This document shows, one piece after another, positions 11,401-26,400 of a stretch of 64,000 nt of DNA (position 1 is its first letter; every line of letters begins with the position of its first letter). This stretch comes from Membranipora membranacea. Lineage: Eukaryota > Bryozoa > Gymnolaemata > Cheilostomatida > Membraniporidae. A program made the translations under genes and the position numbers. The stretch covers positions 27,936,162 to 28,000,161 of the forward strand of contig OU612067.1 of the NCBI GenBank assembly GCA_914767715.1, written 5' to 3'. The notes beneath the pieces are model-generated. The model saw only the letters and a list, made by a program, of their open reading frames with translations, was not told the origin of the DNA and did no database searches.

Positions 11401-14400
11401 TTTTTCAGTGTCAAAATATTTCAAAACTACTGCAGTCCTACCTGCTGGACTATAATATTGCTATGGTTCTTCTGTCGTCTTTAAATTACGAGTTGTTTTC
11501 ATGTGAAGAGATAAGGGAGAGGGGATGTGTAAAATTATAGTAGCAAACAGCTTTGTTTTCTATAAATAAGTGAAGGGCCTGAGTCTGCCTGACGATTAAC
11601 TTTCACTGTGACAATATAATACAATGAATGGGATCGATATAAGTATTATCACCAGCATGAGCATCAATATGAATTTTAATGTAAATATTAAAATATATAT
11701 TTATATATTATATAACCAATAATTATAATTGCGCTCATTCTATTACATAGGAATTGTTTCTTCTTTGACAATGTGCAACCGAACCATCTTATTTGATACT
11801 ACATATTGTTAGTTTAAAACGCTTTGTGTATTTTTGACAGGATATTCTCACTGACAAAGCTTGAGAAATTAGATGCAAGGTTCAATCATCTACACTTTCT
11901 ACCTGATCAGATCGGGAGGCTCACTGCTCTGAAGGAGTTAGATGTGAGCCATAATATGCTGCAGAGGCTGCCTGACCCGTAAGTTAGACTTAAGTGGTAT
12001 CAAAGTGTTTGAACATAAAATGGTTTAAAAAGAGGCACGTGGCTGACAGAACGTTTATTATTTGATTTCATATCATTGGAATGGGCAGAATGCAACTTAG
12101 GAGGATATATAACTTTTGCCTATTTTAGGACACAATATTTGTGGTATTTTTACAGTAACCACCACACAGTCAATTATAGCTCACTAAGTATCATTAAATA
12201 GGAACAATTACTGCTGATGACAATACAACAGACACATAAGTTTATCTGTCATCTTCAATCTGCTTTAGATTATAATGTTTACTGCTTAGTTTGTACATAG
12301 GAGGAAAAGATTTTGCAATGATTAAGCATTCTAAATAAAACATGTTTTGCTAAATTTACCTGTGCAAAAGTCTAGAATCTAAAACACTTGGTCAATATAT
12401 AACGGAAATAGTGATTCAATCCATGAATTTTGAATGCAAACTTGGCCCATGCGGTATCTCCTTATAATAACGACCAATCACCAAGATTCGTCCTTATTCG
12501 CCTTGTTGTAGCCGCTCCACAATTTTTACTAATAATTTCAGGGTTGTAATCCGCTTCAGCGCAGCTGAACCATATTAAGTGAAATGAAATAAAAATTATA
12601 AGATTTATCAATTTCTATCCAAACTTTTATCAACCTGTCCGATAGAAGATTTTGCATGCTTAGGCTCCACAGCGTCCTATAATTGTTTTATTTGATATCA
12701 CTTGGGTCCTTGTATTCGTTCTCCCTCGCCATCGGATCCAAAATCTGTATCCAAAACCAACGAATAGCTCTACTTATTTATCATGAATAAGAGAATGAAA
12801 TTTGTTAACATGGATGTGGCCTTGACATTTCAATCTGACAGCCAATCAGATAACATTACATGTAAGATTATACTATTTAGAATTGTACAACTTGAGCATA
12901 CAAAATCTGATGACTTAGTGAGAATACCATTTGGTGCGAAAGATTTAGTGAAGATTTTATAAAAAAATGTGACCAAGAGATCGTGTGTGTGGCCTCATCC
13001 GAAGAGTGTGTGGAGTGCATATTTAAAAGAGCACCACTTTAAGGTTGCCACATGAGACTACTAGTTTCTGGCTTGATACGAATACTGAGAGAGATCACTG
13101 AGTCTGAAAACAAAAATAAATACAGACTGGGCAGATCGAACTGTAACAATTAATCATGAGATTTGCCAGACTTTCTGCCTACATGAGTAAAATCATGATC
13201 AATTGCGAAATTTTTGAGAAAAAGATGCTTTTGTATTAAAATCTGAAGTTTTGCCGATTTTTTGCATCATAAAAGTACCCCACAATAGGAAAAATTACTG
13301 CTGATGACAATACAACATACACATAAGTTAATCTGTCATCTACAATCTGCTTTAGATTATAATGTTGACTCGCAAGTTTGTACATATGAGATAAAGATTT
13401 TGCAATGACTATGCATTCTAGATAATTTTTTTGCTAATTTTACCTGTACAAAAGTCTAGAATCTAAAACACTTGGTCAATAAATGACAGAAAAAGATATT
13501 CATTCCATGAATTTGCAATGGAAACTTGATCCATGCAGTATCTCCTAATAAATAACAACCAATCACCAGGATTCGTCCTTATTTTCCTTTTTGTAGTCAT
13601 CAAGTGAATTTTCAGATCAATTGTGAAATATTGCCCGTTCAATTGAACATAAGTTTTGCATTTAATACAAGATAAAGACTAGCAAAGAGTGTTTGGAATA
13701 ACGGCCGCCAATGGCTGATGATAAAAATCTTTTGTTTTTCCCTGCCACATTTTTGCTGCCCTGAGCATCAAACATAAAAGGCCACAAATAAATTCTAGGA
13801 TGTAATTTACAGTTTGCTGGAATCGGGCCTGGGGATTTACTATGTTATGTTATCCATGGATTTTTAAGGCTAGGCCACATCATGCATGTGAATTCCCACT
13901 AAATTTTGTGCTTATATCGATCTGCCACACAGGGCTGTCCGCAAAATGCTACAACTTCTAAATATGTTAAATTACTAATTATTTCCACATAGGTTAATAA
14001 TTAGTATATTTTCATTGTCAGGAACATTGCACAATAGAAGCTAACAATTCCAGCAATCTTAACATTTCTCTAATGACGATACAAGTGGTAGCATATTAGG
14101 CTGGTACAGCACTATGTTTTGATACCTCACAGGTGCCATAGATGAAAAAGAGGTTAATGCCTAGCGCTACATTTAATTTTTACTGAGAAGTGATATAATT
14201 TTTTTCCAGGGTCACTAGCTGCCAGACTATAATATATATTATTTCCTCCTGTCCCAAGGAACACCAATGAACATTTGTTTTGGTTTCTGTCATTATCATA
14301 TCTGCACAGCTCCCCCACACAGAAATTTAGTTCTGTTTCATTTTTACAACACTGTACATTGATTACCGATTCATACTCTTGAAATACAGAGCTGTAAAAC

Positions 14401-17400
14401 ACTGTTGACAGGATGGGCAAATCGGGATAGCTGAACTAAAAGCAAAGAAATAAATCAACTTCATATCAAAAACACAGATCATGTGTTTTTTCTCATGTCA
14501 ATTATTGCTGCATAATCAATCAACGAGCTGCAACTTCATCATTTGATTCAGGTATTTATTTGTACAACACATCAAAACATTTCAGTACCAGGTCATCATT
14601 TTTGAATAAAAACAATTTGAGTAAAAGTATTTTTTGGCAAAGAATAGGACGCCGAAATTTTGGTGAATATCGATTCACCCCAGCTGTGACAAATTAATCC
14701 TCAGTGATTGTATGTCACTGGCTCCAAGATTGGCCTTCAAACGCAACTGTTGATCTCTAGATTGTGGGGATGATCGGCCTTCAAAACAGGATAAGCGTTG
14801 GTCTCAAAATCGTTCAATAGGGGTCTTTCACTCCACATGGTGTCCCAATGACACTCTTTCCACACTATCTACAACTTCACAAAACAAAATGTGAGTACAG
14901 ACATGTAGGGTGGTAAACGGGGAGGCTGGAGGGTTTTTCAATATTCTGAGCTCCACTGTCACTTGATCAGAGGTAAAGCAATGGAAGGAAGGTAATGACC
15001 TTTGCATCTCAATATGTATGTAGTGCGTTAGCCAATCAAGATCACATACAAAACTTAAAAAGTAAATTTTTAGACACTAGTCTACATGGACTGTGCTCTA
15101 TTACAGACACGCATATCAGGAGGGGGGGTTCTGTGAATCAAGGAGGGCCAACTCTAAAGTATACAACAATTTCGAGCAAAAAAATCAATTTTGCAAAATG
15201 TTAATTTTTTCTCATGTCAATTATTGCTGCATAATCAATCAACGGGCTGCAACTTTCTTCATTTGATTCAGGTATTTATTTGTACAACACATCAAAACAT
15301 TTCAGTAACAGGTCATCATTTTTGAATAAAAATACTCCGAGAAAAAGTATTTTGGCGAGGAATGGGAAGCCGACATTTTGGTGAATACCGATTCACCCCA
15401 GCTGTGACAAATTAATTCTCAGTGATTGTATGTCACTGGCTTCAAGTCTGGCCTCCAAACGCAACTGTTGATCTCTCGATCGTGGGGATGATCGGCCTTC
15501 AAAACAAGATATGTAGTAGTCTCTAAATCACTTAAATGAACCTTTGACTTCCAAATGGTGTCAAAAGAGACTTTACTAGGGGGAAATCCGGCCATAAAAT
15601 CTCAGGCAATTTTTAGTGGTAACGAAGATATTTCTTTCGATTCTCCCCCATAACTTTGCACTATGTCACAGTGGCCTCGATAAATTTTCGTTATATCAAC
15701 TTTTGTCACCAACAAATTGTGCCAGTCAAAACCTATGTCGCACTGGAAAGTGACCAGCTTCCTAGAGTGGGAAACCTTTTGCTTAAATTGTTTTTTTGGG
15801 CCAAAGTTTACTGAGTATGAAAGACGGACAAGCCAATTTGAGGTGGTGTAAGTTTCAAAACTTTGAACAGATATTCTGTTAGATAAACAACCTTGTCTGT
15901 TGAATCATCGTTAGGCACCATAGACATGATGTCATAGTCAGTCACTTCTCTTGAGTGTTTGAAAGTTCAGTTGCATGCTGTTGCGATGAAATGTCCCGAT
16001 CTATCATGGAAATGTCGACTTAGAAACAATAGTCGATATTTTCGAATTGTCAAATTTGACCTCAAAATACAGGCACTCTGGTTTGTAGTACAGTACCAAT
16101 AGGAGGGAATTGCCCAATCTAGCGAAAGGAACATGGTTCAGTATCATGATGTACAAAACAGATCCCAAGTGGGTTTGTTGGGTGAAGAGTAAAAATAAAT
16201 ATTTTGTCTTCTTATTCAATGTCACAATTGACCACTCGTAATCCTTCAAATTGATCGACAAGGACTGTATGCATGTGTTCAACTTTATAATTTCATCACT
16301 GTGAAACATGCATTGTTGGAAACTTGTTTGTCAAATAACATGATCATGTACGTAATATCGAACCTTTTGATCTCACAAGGAGATGATCCGCAAATTTTGA
16401 TTCACAACTATGACATTAAGGGATTGGGATCTATGATCAAGAGTCATGATGAACAAGTTCCGAAAGAAATGCTCCCAATTGCTAATCTGAGCAGGGTATT
16501 TCCTATATACCCTTAAATCGCTGCATGTATTCTACTGGAATCATTTCAAAGCATATGACTAGAGGTTGATGTAACCTTATTTTTCAATTGTACAATCCAG
16601 TATGTTAATGATGGGAGCCATTGAATAGTATTTAGCTTAATTGTGAGCGCTGATTGTCTTGTGCCCGGCATGCTATGTGCAGTTCCAGGAGGAATATCCG
16701 ATGCTTTCTGCCCTGGTCCATCAGTGGAATGACATAACAAATCAGCTATAGTCCATCTTACTGCAAAGATATCTCTGCACTTCTGTCAAATAAACAGGAA
16801 AGGCAGTAAAATGTGTACAATACAGACGTTACCCCGGACAAAATTATTACAATAGGAGTTCAAATCTGTAGTTGTGCTCCCTTGTAACTGGGAAAATTGA
16901 AAAAAAAAGTATGTGCATGAAGCCCATAAAGTTATTATATACTCTAGAGCGGACAATGCAGTGCTAAAAACGGCCTACTTAATTATTGCGAAATCCATGA
17001 CACAGCGCAATCTGGTTGTGCATGGCTAGTGACTGTATCATATAACCTGTCATTGAGAATACACATAATGGGCATGGGAATTTAGATTTTTAGAGTGCTT
17101 ATAGCCATGTTTTTGGAAAAATTTTCATGTGACACCATGTGGATCACTTGCAGGTATCTCCACTTTCAATTCCATGATGCAACGAAATCTGGTTGTGCGT
17201 GGATAGTGCATGAATCATTGACTTTATCATTGAAAAGTTTAGAATTGGACATATAAATTTAGTTTATGGAGCATTTGTAGCCATTTTTTCAGAGAATTCC
17301 ACATGTAACACCATTAACATCTCCGAGTCAGTATAAAAATTTTTTCCTATGCTCCCATTAAAATAAGCCAAATATCAACCGCAAACCCGTGAGCTTAAAT

Positions 17401-20400
17401 CCCAATGACAGGGCTAGCTGGTTCCTGCCACTTGCCAATCATTTAACTGTGTCCTGTCTCTCAAACTTATATGTTGCACACTCAGTCGGTTTACTTTATC
17501 TGTTCAATTCCCGCTAATTGTGATAACATGGAGTACAAGTAGCCTATTGAAAAGTGATTGGAGGTGAAAAGGTTTGCTGCTTGCCTTTTTCGTTTTTAGA
17601 GCACTCTTAGCAACATTTTTTAAAACTTTTCATGTCACACTATAAGATGACTTGCAAGTGATTTCTTTAGCAGTCAGGGGACAAAAAGATTTGTGTTATC
17701 CCCATTAAACACCTATATCTCAACCGCAAACATATCATCGCGATAAAATCACAATTACCTGGCTAGCCGGATTTTGCCACTGCATTTGCCTGCCAGTTTA
17801 ACTGTGTCCTGTCTCTCCAACTAAAATGTTACACACTCACTGAGTTCATTTTATCTGTCCAGTATTATGACTCCCAATTATACAACGCGTAGACAAATTT
17901 TCAGGTTTTCGTTTGGCTATATCATTTAAAGCTCTTAATTCCCTCTCCTGGGTGGCCACTCGTTTTTGGACTGCCGAAACCATTCAAGCCAACACAGCAG
18001 GTTAAATAAATCAATGCATAAACCTTTTGGCTGAGTCGCTGAATATCAAGAAACATCGAATGGTGAACTCAAGAATCATACTTGTCCAGCTTGACTCTAG
18101 ACTTTCTTAAATTCCCTCACTCAGTCTTAAAATTGTATGAACATGGCAGTCAGTAATCAGTTGCAACACATTATGGATAACACCATAATATTTTGTCTTT
18201 GCAACTTCAATCTTCAGTTGAGAAGAGTACGGACGGCGTAATTATAGACTTTATTAATATTTCATCTTTAGGTACTAATAGTATACAATGTGAATTGAGA
18301 TGTTTCAACCAATGTTATATATATATATCATTGGCCAAATATTTCTATTTGCACTCATCTTTGCATTCTATCAACTTCCAGAAAATTCTACCCACAAGGC
18401 TGATATTAACATGACTATATTAGTACTGAGAAAGCCGATATAATTTCACTCTCTCACCGATGTGACATTTTCAAGTTTACAGATATTTCTGATTTCTCAC
18501 CATACTCAAAATAAGAGATCATTCGGTACAGGGGGGGGGGGGGTGTGATGCAATTTTTTGTGATGGTTGTTTTTTTGTAAATGAAAACATCAGCATCATA
18601 TACACTCATTTTTTTTACACTTTATGATAGTTCAGTAATGTTTGAAATATTTGTATATTGGTGTGTTTGCATAGCGGATGATACACGTTTTATATAAGCT
18701 TTTGAGCAACAGTGAAGTAGAAACAACCTTGTTAATTGGAAACTATTTTGAAACGACCGGAGTTAGAATTTCTAAGACCTTTGAGTCTCCATCAGAAATG
18801 GAAAGCTGCTATGAAAATAAAAGTCTTGCAGTCAGAAAGTGAGCTGATGCGCACTGGGGGCTTGTAGCATCATCACATTTAACTTGCAGTGATTTTAGCA
18901 CCAATCTACTTTGACATACCAAGCAAAAAACTTAATATAATACACCAAATAAAGCAATGATATCTGAAGAGCAAATCTGAATCTCGAAATTACGTACACT
19001 GTGACTGCAAATGAGGCAAGTGGCAAACTTTTACACCTCCGATCACTTTTACACAGTCTGCTTGTACTTCATTTAATCAAAAATAAAATAAGCCACTCCA
19101 GTTTGTAACATATAATGTAAGTAAGAGAGACAGGACACAGCTAATATGAATGCCTAGTGGCGGTGAAAAAAATCGAGTTAGCCTTTCAGTTTCTATTTCA
19201 TCACAATGATGTGTTTGCGGTTGAGATTTTGGCTTATTTTAATGGGAAACATAGAAACATCTCCACTGGATGCGAGTGAAAATACCTGCAAGTGATCCAC
19301 ATAGTGTCACATGAAATTTTTTGTCAAAAAAATGGCCATAAGCGCTCTTAAAATCCAAATTTCCATGGCCAATACCTATATCCTCAATGATAAGTTATAT
19401 GATACAGGCACTAGCCATGCACAACCAGATTGCGGCGCATCATGGATTTCGGATTAGGACAAAACCTGATGCTATCTTTGTACATATTGTCCACTCTAGA
19501 GTATATAATAACTCTATGATGAAGCCCTATGCCCAGCTTCTCAGTCGCATGTAATGAAAGGAAATCAATTTTCCAAAGCGATATTTTATGCTCATAGGCA
19601 CTTTACCTGGAATCTGTACTGATCCAAAAAAAAGAAATTATTCAAATCACTGGCTGTCAAATTCTAAAACAATATACAATCATATGGAGTCCAATTATAA
19701 AAAAAGATTGACAAGTAAAAATTAAGATTTTCCCGGTGCATGTAACGACGAGCATCCTGCAATTGCGTCTTCCATTACATTTCAACACTTAATGCAGTCG
19801 GCAAAGTTTTTGGATCTGGGGTCAGATGCTATCAGCAATCAACCTGACTCAAAAACACTTATCTGATTTTTCAGCCTTTGGACTGGTTTTGTGATGATGA
19901 CCTATCTTGGCAAAGCAAATATATACTTCCGCTTGAAAAACTTAAGCTAAACGCTTCAGTTTGCATCAACGGCAGAAATTGTTCGCTATCGCTGCCATAA
20001 TGTGCCCAAAATTAGTTTCTCAAACGTCATTCCATGCACAAATTTATTTCATGTACGATTGTTTCTAAATGATGTACTTCTGCAAGGAATACAAACATCA
20101 CGCAATAGGCATAAAAGTTCCAGACACATTAAAAAACTGCTGACGCACATCAGCGAGAAAAAAACAAGAAAAACATATTTTACAATTGCCCCAAAAAGAG
20201 GGTTGATCGGCCCCAAGAGTGGGCTGATCGGCCTCAAGAGTGGGTTGATCGGCCGCAAGAGTGGGTTGATCGGCAGCAAGAGTGGGTAGAGATATTAAAA
20301 TTAGCACTTCGATTTAATTCAGTTGCCTTTGATCGAGGTTCACTTTTATTCAGTTAGCTTTGATCGAGGTTAAATGTCCTGTCTGTTACTAGCGTGTCCT

Positions 20401-23400
20401 CGAGTCGAGTTTGAGTGTACTGATGATGATGCTGGCTAAGATATTGGATGTTGTTATTGTGTCTGATGTTGGTATAGAAAATTCTCCTGTTTGCTGTTGT
20501 AGATGCGACATCACTATGGACTATAATATGCCCACTAGAGGTTTGCATATTGTATTGTGGCTGGTCTGAAATCTGCAGACTGAGTATACAATAAAGCGAA
20601 AACTTCACACACCTGTAATCGCCTTTGTGCAAAATTCCTGTTTTCCTTCTATTATTTGCTCATATATTCCACTGGATAAGAATATCAACCAAAAGCATCA
20701 AGAATCTAGCAAAAGTATAGAAGAATGTTTCTATCCCCATATAGCACCTTTGCAACATCTGACTATTAATTTTTGAGAATATTTTTATTAGCACTGATAA
20801 ATCAACTCCCAAAAAGCAGCAAGTCAGGTTGTCCTGCAACAGTAAATACGCAGCTTGTGATAGAATACATTTTGGAGCAACCAGGGAGTAGGAAAAACAA
20901 TAGCTGATATTATTATTTATGACATTGATGTTGTTTATGCTGTGTTGAACATATAAATATATTATTCATATATATGTACACACAATAATTACATTATAAG
21001 TGTAACCTGCTATGATTCTCTTTGGTGCCAGTGGCTTGGCTGCATCTAAAGAGATAAAATACACAGAAGTATTGTAGGCTGCCTGGATGACCAGGAATAT
21101 GACTCAATATTATTATCCATCAAAAATTAATTGCATGGTGAGGATTTCACAGTACTGTAAAGCAACATTTATTTTTGTTCGCCATTAACTCAAAAAAACA
21201 TGAAAACTACCAATACAGATTGAATCAATATAGGATGTTTAAGATAACAAGGGGCAAATAAAGTAAGGATGGGCTGCAGAGAAAAGCATCATCTCATCAC
21301 ATCAGTTTCTCAGGAACTACTTGTCCCATCTCAAAAATTCCTTCATTGACTTGTCGCTAGTAGTCTGACTTATTTTTAATATCTCAAATTTTTTTAAAAC
21401 GCAAGTTTCTCATTCATTAATTGTACGTTAACTAAAATACATTGAAAAAATAAAGGCAGCATCGGGCAACATAATGCAGTAAGTTACCATAACTGTTGAA
21501 CTTATCATCAAACGCCTCGATCAAAACCCTAGATAAACTCTCTACTTTAATGGAAGCTGGTGTGTATAACATGTTGTTTAACCTATTTTCAGTTTTTTGG
21601 CTGGAGAGGAGTGCATGTTTTGGACCTAATAAAGCTAGTTTAGCCACAAAAATCCAAATATCTCAAGATGTAAAGCCATAATCCATAACCGCTTTGATCA
21701 AGATTTAGACGATCTCCTGCTGTTAATCATGCTGACAATAAATTTGACTGACATCCTCCTGATTCCTGAATTTTGGCTGGAGAATTTTGACCGTAACTAG
21801 CGAAAATTTGGGTTATTACCTGTTACAGTTGTGGCAACCAGGAACTGTAAGCTGGTAAGATTGTTGATCGAAGTGACAGTAAAAGACCAAAATGGTACAA
21901 TTGGAAATTTTTTTTATGTATTGTTGGGTTTGCATATAATGAGGGGTCAGAAATGGCCATATGACTATTGCAAAAAAACAATTTCAAGTCACTAAGACAG
22001 GAGACCTAAAAACATAAAGTTTAACTAAAATGTCACTCCTCCTGATAGTGCCATGCCTCCTCTATATGATGAAAGCGTAAACTAATCAAATACCTCAAAA
22101 ACAAAGCACAGAGGGCTCAATTTAAAAGGGGCACTTTTTGCCCCAAAATGAACTTCCAGAGGTCACTGCGACTCAACGTCAAATATTTAGGAGGTTTCAA
22201 CTGTGAATAACTATTGGATATGATCACCAATACATTATTAAAAAGATTTAAAAAGCGATATATCACATTAATATTATAAAGATAGAATATGAAACATGTC
22301 ATGATGTGCATGCTGCGGTTGCATTATCTTTGTGCCCTTTGTAGCCCTTACTTGACATACTAGTTAAATAGATATACCAGACAGTGATCAGCTCAAGCGG
22401 TAAGTGTGAGGTGGAAGACAAATTCTGTATAGACTTCATCAGTTAAAATAACAAGAATATTGAGAGAGAAAGAAAAAAGCTTGTCAGCTATCTCCATCTT
22501 CTCCCCCCCCCCCACAACCTTATGGCTAGGGCATAGATTTTGGATAAAAAAACTTGATGGTTGAAACTCACTGTCTTTTCTCCCCACAACCAGAGGACCC
22601 CTTGGAAGTAGATTCAAATTTAAAAGGCTTGATTGTCGATCTTTATGGCATGAGAACTTGTCAATGATACAAAAAGCAAGACAGATATAGTGGATGGAGT
22701 GCAGATTACTATGAGGCACAATTGTACTTAATTTTTCATCTTGTAAAAATCTAACAATCTTTTTCTCAAGTTACTTCAAAAATGCATCACTGGGTACGCA
22801 CAGAATTTTCTTTTTCATGTTTAAATTGAAGAATTCATTACCTATTTTGTGTGTTGGTGGTGCTGCTCTGATGTTTCGATTCTGAAATATAAATTTTGCA
22901 ATACAATTATAATTAGACCCAGATCAGATGATATCAATGCGCATCAGCAAAAGCATAGACAGAATAATCGAGAAGTAGTGAACAAATATCTGTTATTGAG
23001 TAAATTTGTAAATTTTCCTGCATGACATGAGCTTATTGTTTACAGGATCAGCTCCCTTGCAAGCCTAGAGAAGCTTGATGTATCATGGAATGAGAACCTC
23101 ACATTACCCGATGAGTCATCTAATCTCAGATCTCTAAAAGAGCTGGATATCAGGAAGTGTGGTCTGAAAACCTTACCTGAATGGTGAGTTTACTTCCCTT
23201 CATATACCAATGCTGCTTCTGATGAACAGTAACTATTTTGTGAATTTTGAGTACTTCAAGTGTTATTTTCAGCTATAAATAAGTTATATAGAATCTGACC
23301 CTGAAGTTGGAACTGCTGAATGATGAGGTAAAATATTAATGTGACTCTGAGTTGCCTTTATTCCAGGCAACAGTGTTCCAGTGATCGTATTACATTTAAG

Positions 23401-26400
23401 CCTTTTCGTTACTCATTTTAGTGTTAAAAAGTTTAATTTTCTGGTTAAGTAAGATGCATTTTGCGTGCATGTTTTATGGAAACTTGTAACCTCTTTGAAA
23501 AAAACTGTCCTGTTGTGTGATGTATAAATGTGTGCAGAAATCTTTCTTCAGAATGACAAGAATGATGAGCAATTCACTCTGATTATTAAGACAATTTCCC
23601 GATAATAATAATAAATATCATTTCAGGTTGAAATATAAAGCTACCTTGAAGTTTGAAAATAAAATAACTGCGGTAACAGACCCAACGCAATTGCTAGCAA
23701 TTTGCGTTCTTGGAATCAAGAGATAATATGAATATAATAACGTAGAAACCCACATATCAGTACTCTGAATTAAATGCTCTGAATTTAATGTACACAAAAA
23801 TTTGTTACAGATAATACTTAGTATAAGCTTTTTACAAATTAATTCAAATTTATAACAAATGTTACAGATTTTAAAAACTTTGCATTTACTTAATAATCAA
23901 TTGTTGGCAATTGTTGAATTTCTGTGAAATTTTCGGCGATAGTTTTCATAAAGGAATCAAAATATTATGAACGCCCCCGCCCTAGAAATGCATTCTTGTG
24001 ATTGTAATTCTGCACTGAATTATTATCTTAATTAAGAGAAATTGTTACCGGTAACATCTTTTTGGTATTCTGCTATGAAGAAACATTGTAAATTTGGAGT
24101 AGCAAACATTCTATAAAAAGTAAATAAAAGCATGGGTCAATGTTTACATGTTTCTGGTTGGTAATATATATATATGAGCAAAGAAAGAGTGTTTTTTTTT
24201 TGCAACAACTGTGAGTTAGATTCATGGCGTGAGAACTTATCAAAGATACAAAAAGCAAGAAAGAGATAGAGGATGGAGTGGAGATTACTATGAGGCACAA
24301 TTGTACTTAATTTATCATGTTGTAAAAATCTAACAATCTTTTTCTCAAGTTACTCCAAAAAATGCATCACTGGGTGCGCACAGAACCTTTTTTTTCGTGT
24401 TCAGATTGATGAATTCATTACATATTTTGTGTGTTGTTGGTGCTGCTCTGATGTTCTGATTCTGAAATATAAATTCTGTCAATACAATTATAATTAGACC
24501 CAGATCAGATGATATCAATGCGCATCAGCAACAGCATAGACAGAATAATCGAGATGTAGTGAACAAATATCTGTTATTGAGTAAATTTGTAAATATTCCT
24601 GCATGACATGGGCTTGTTGTTTACAGGATCAGCTCCCTTACATGCCTAGAGAAGCTTGATGTAGGACGGAATGAGGACCTCACATTACCCGATGAGTTAT
24701 CTAATCTCAGATCTCTAAAAGAGCTGGATATCAGGAAGTGTGGTCTGAAAACCTTACCTGAATGGTGAGTTTACCTCCTTTCATATACCAATGCTGCTTC
24801 TGATGAACAGTAACTATTTTGTGAATTTTGAGTACTTCAAGTGTTATTTTCTGCTATAAATAAGTTATATAGAATCTGACCCTGAAGTTGGAACTGCTGA
24901 ATGATGAGGTAAAATATTAATGTGACTCTGAGTTGCCTTTATTCCAGGCGTCAGTGTTCCAGTGATCGTATTACATTTAAGCCTTTTCGTTACTCATTTT
25001 AGTGTTAAAAAGTTTAATTTTCTGGTTAAGTAAGATGCATTTTGCGTGCATGTTTTATGGAAACTTGTAACCTCTTTGAAAAAACTGTCCTGTTGTGTGA
25101 TGTATAAATGTGTGCAGAAATCTTTCTTCAGTATGACAAGAATGATGAGCAATTCACTCTGATTATTAAGACAATTTCCCGATAATAATAATAAATATCA
25201 TTCAGGTTGAAATATAAAGCTACCTTGAAGTTTGAAAATAAAATAACTGCGGTAACAGACCCAACGCAATTGCTAGCAATTTGCGTTCTTGGAATCAAGA
25301 GATAATATAAATATAATAACGTAGAAACCCACATATCAGTACTCTGAATTAAATGCTCTGAATTTAATGTACACAAAAATTTGTTACAGATAATACTTAG
25401 TATAAGCTTTTTACAAATTAATTCAAATTTATAACAAATGTTACAGATTTTAAAAACTTTGCATTTACTTAATAATCAATTGTTAGCAATTGTTGAATTT
25501 CTGTGAAATTTTCGGCGATAGTTTTCATAAAGGAATCAAAATATTATGAACGCCCCCGCCCTAGAAATGCATTCTTGTGATTGTAATTCTGCACTGAATT
25601 ATTATCTTAATTAAGAGAAATTGTTACCGGTAACAGCTTTTTGGTATTCTGCTATGAAGAAACATTGTAAATTTGGAGTAGCAAACATTCTGTAGAAACT
25701 AAATAAAAGCATGGGTCAATGCTTACATGTTTCTGGTTGGTAAAATAATATGAACCGAGACAGATGTGTTTATTTTTGCAACAATGTGAGTTAGATTCAA
25801 GCAGCAACAAAAACAGCAATAAAAATGTGGTTTGGGAGAGAAGTAAACTTTCACTCTTTTATAGCAGAGCATGGAAGCAAAGAATAATGGTCAATATATA
25901 TTCCCTTCCCTCCCTTATTGATTGATTTCTATCATACTAGTTCTAGTTGACATTTCTTGTGTTGAACTTATTACTAATTCTAGCGCATTTTATCAAAGAT
26001 GACATGTTCACTTTTCACTTTAAGATCAAAACCGAAGAAAAAATATAAAATCATGAGTCGTCTTACTCTGACATGAGAAAACCCTTGACTTGTGAAAGAA
26101 CAGAGTTGTAAACAAATCTGTATATTATATGGAGCATTACATTACATTTAAATTATGAGTTGTTTTCATGTGAAAAGATAAGGGAGAGGGGATGTGTAAG
26201 GTTATAGTAGCAAACAGCTTTGTTTTCTATAAATAGGTGAAGGGCCTGAGTCTGCCTGACGATTAACTTTCACTGTGACAATATAATACAATGAATGGGA
26301 TCGATATAAGTATTATCTCCAGCATGAGCATCAATATGATTTTTAATGTATATATTAAAACAAATATTTATATATTATATAACCCATCATTATAATTGCG

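Larger units (their letters stand above)
22648..25808 (+). repeat. Tandem duplication of a 1.58-kb LRR-exon unit
   Basis: Unit 1 (22648-24227) and unit 2 (24228-25808) are offset by 1,581 bases. Each contains intron, one beta LRR exon with both splice sites, and downstream intron. The junction falls near gattcatggcgtgag, where the end of one unit (gagttagattcatg) meets the start of the next (atggcatgagaac) at a short shared word, which suggests recombination at microhomology. Similarity is high in the introns, so the event is recent. Confidence 0.85.

Noticed and set aside
20002-20289. Open frames with repeated LIGPKSG or PTLAADQ
   Set aside because: By-product of the 21-bp minisatellite, open on both strands; not protein evidence.
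20354-20632. Open minus-strand frame of 92 codons, identical in D2 (34602-34880)
   Set aside because: Shared because D1 and D2 are recent copies. In D3 it is changed in length and sequence, no domain or signal is visible, and no splice sites support it.
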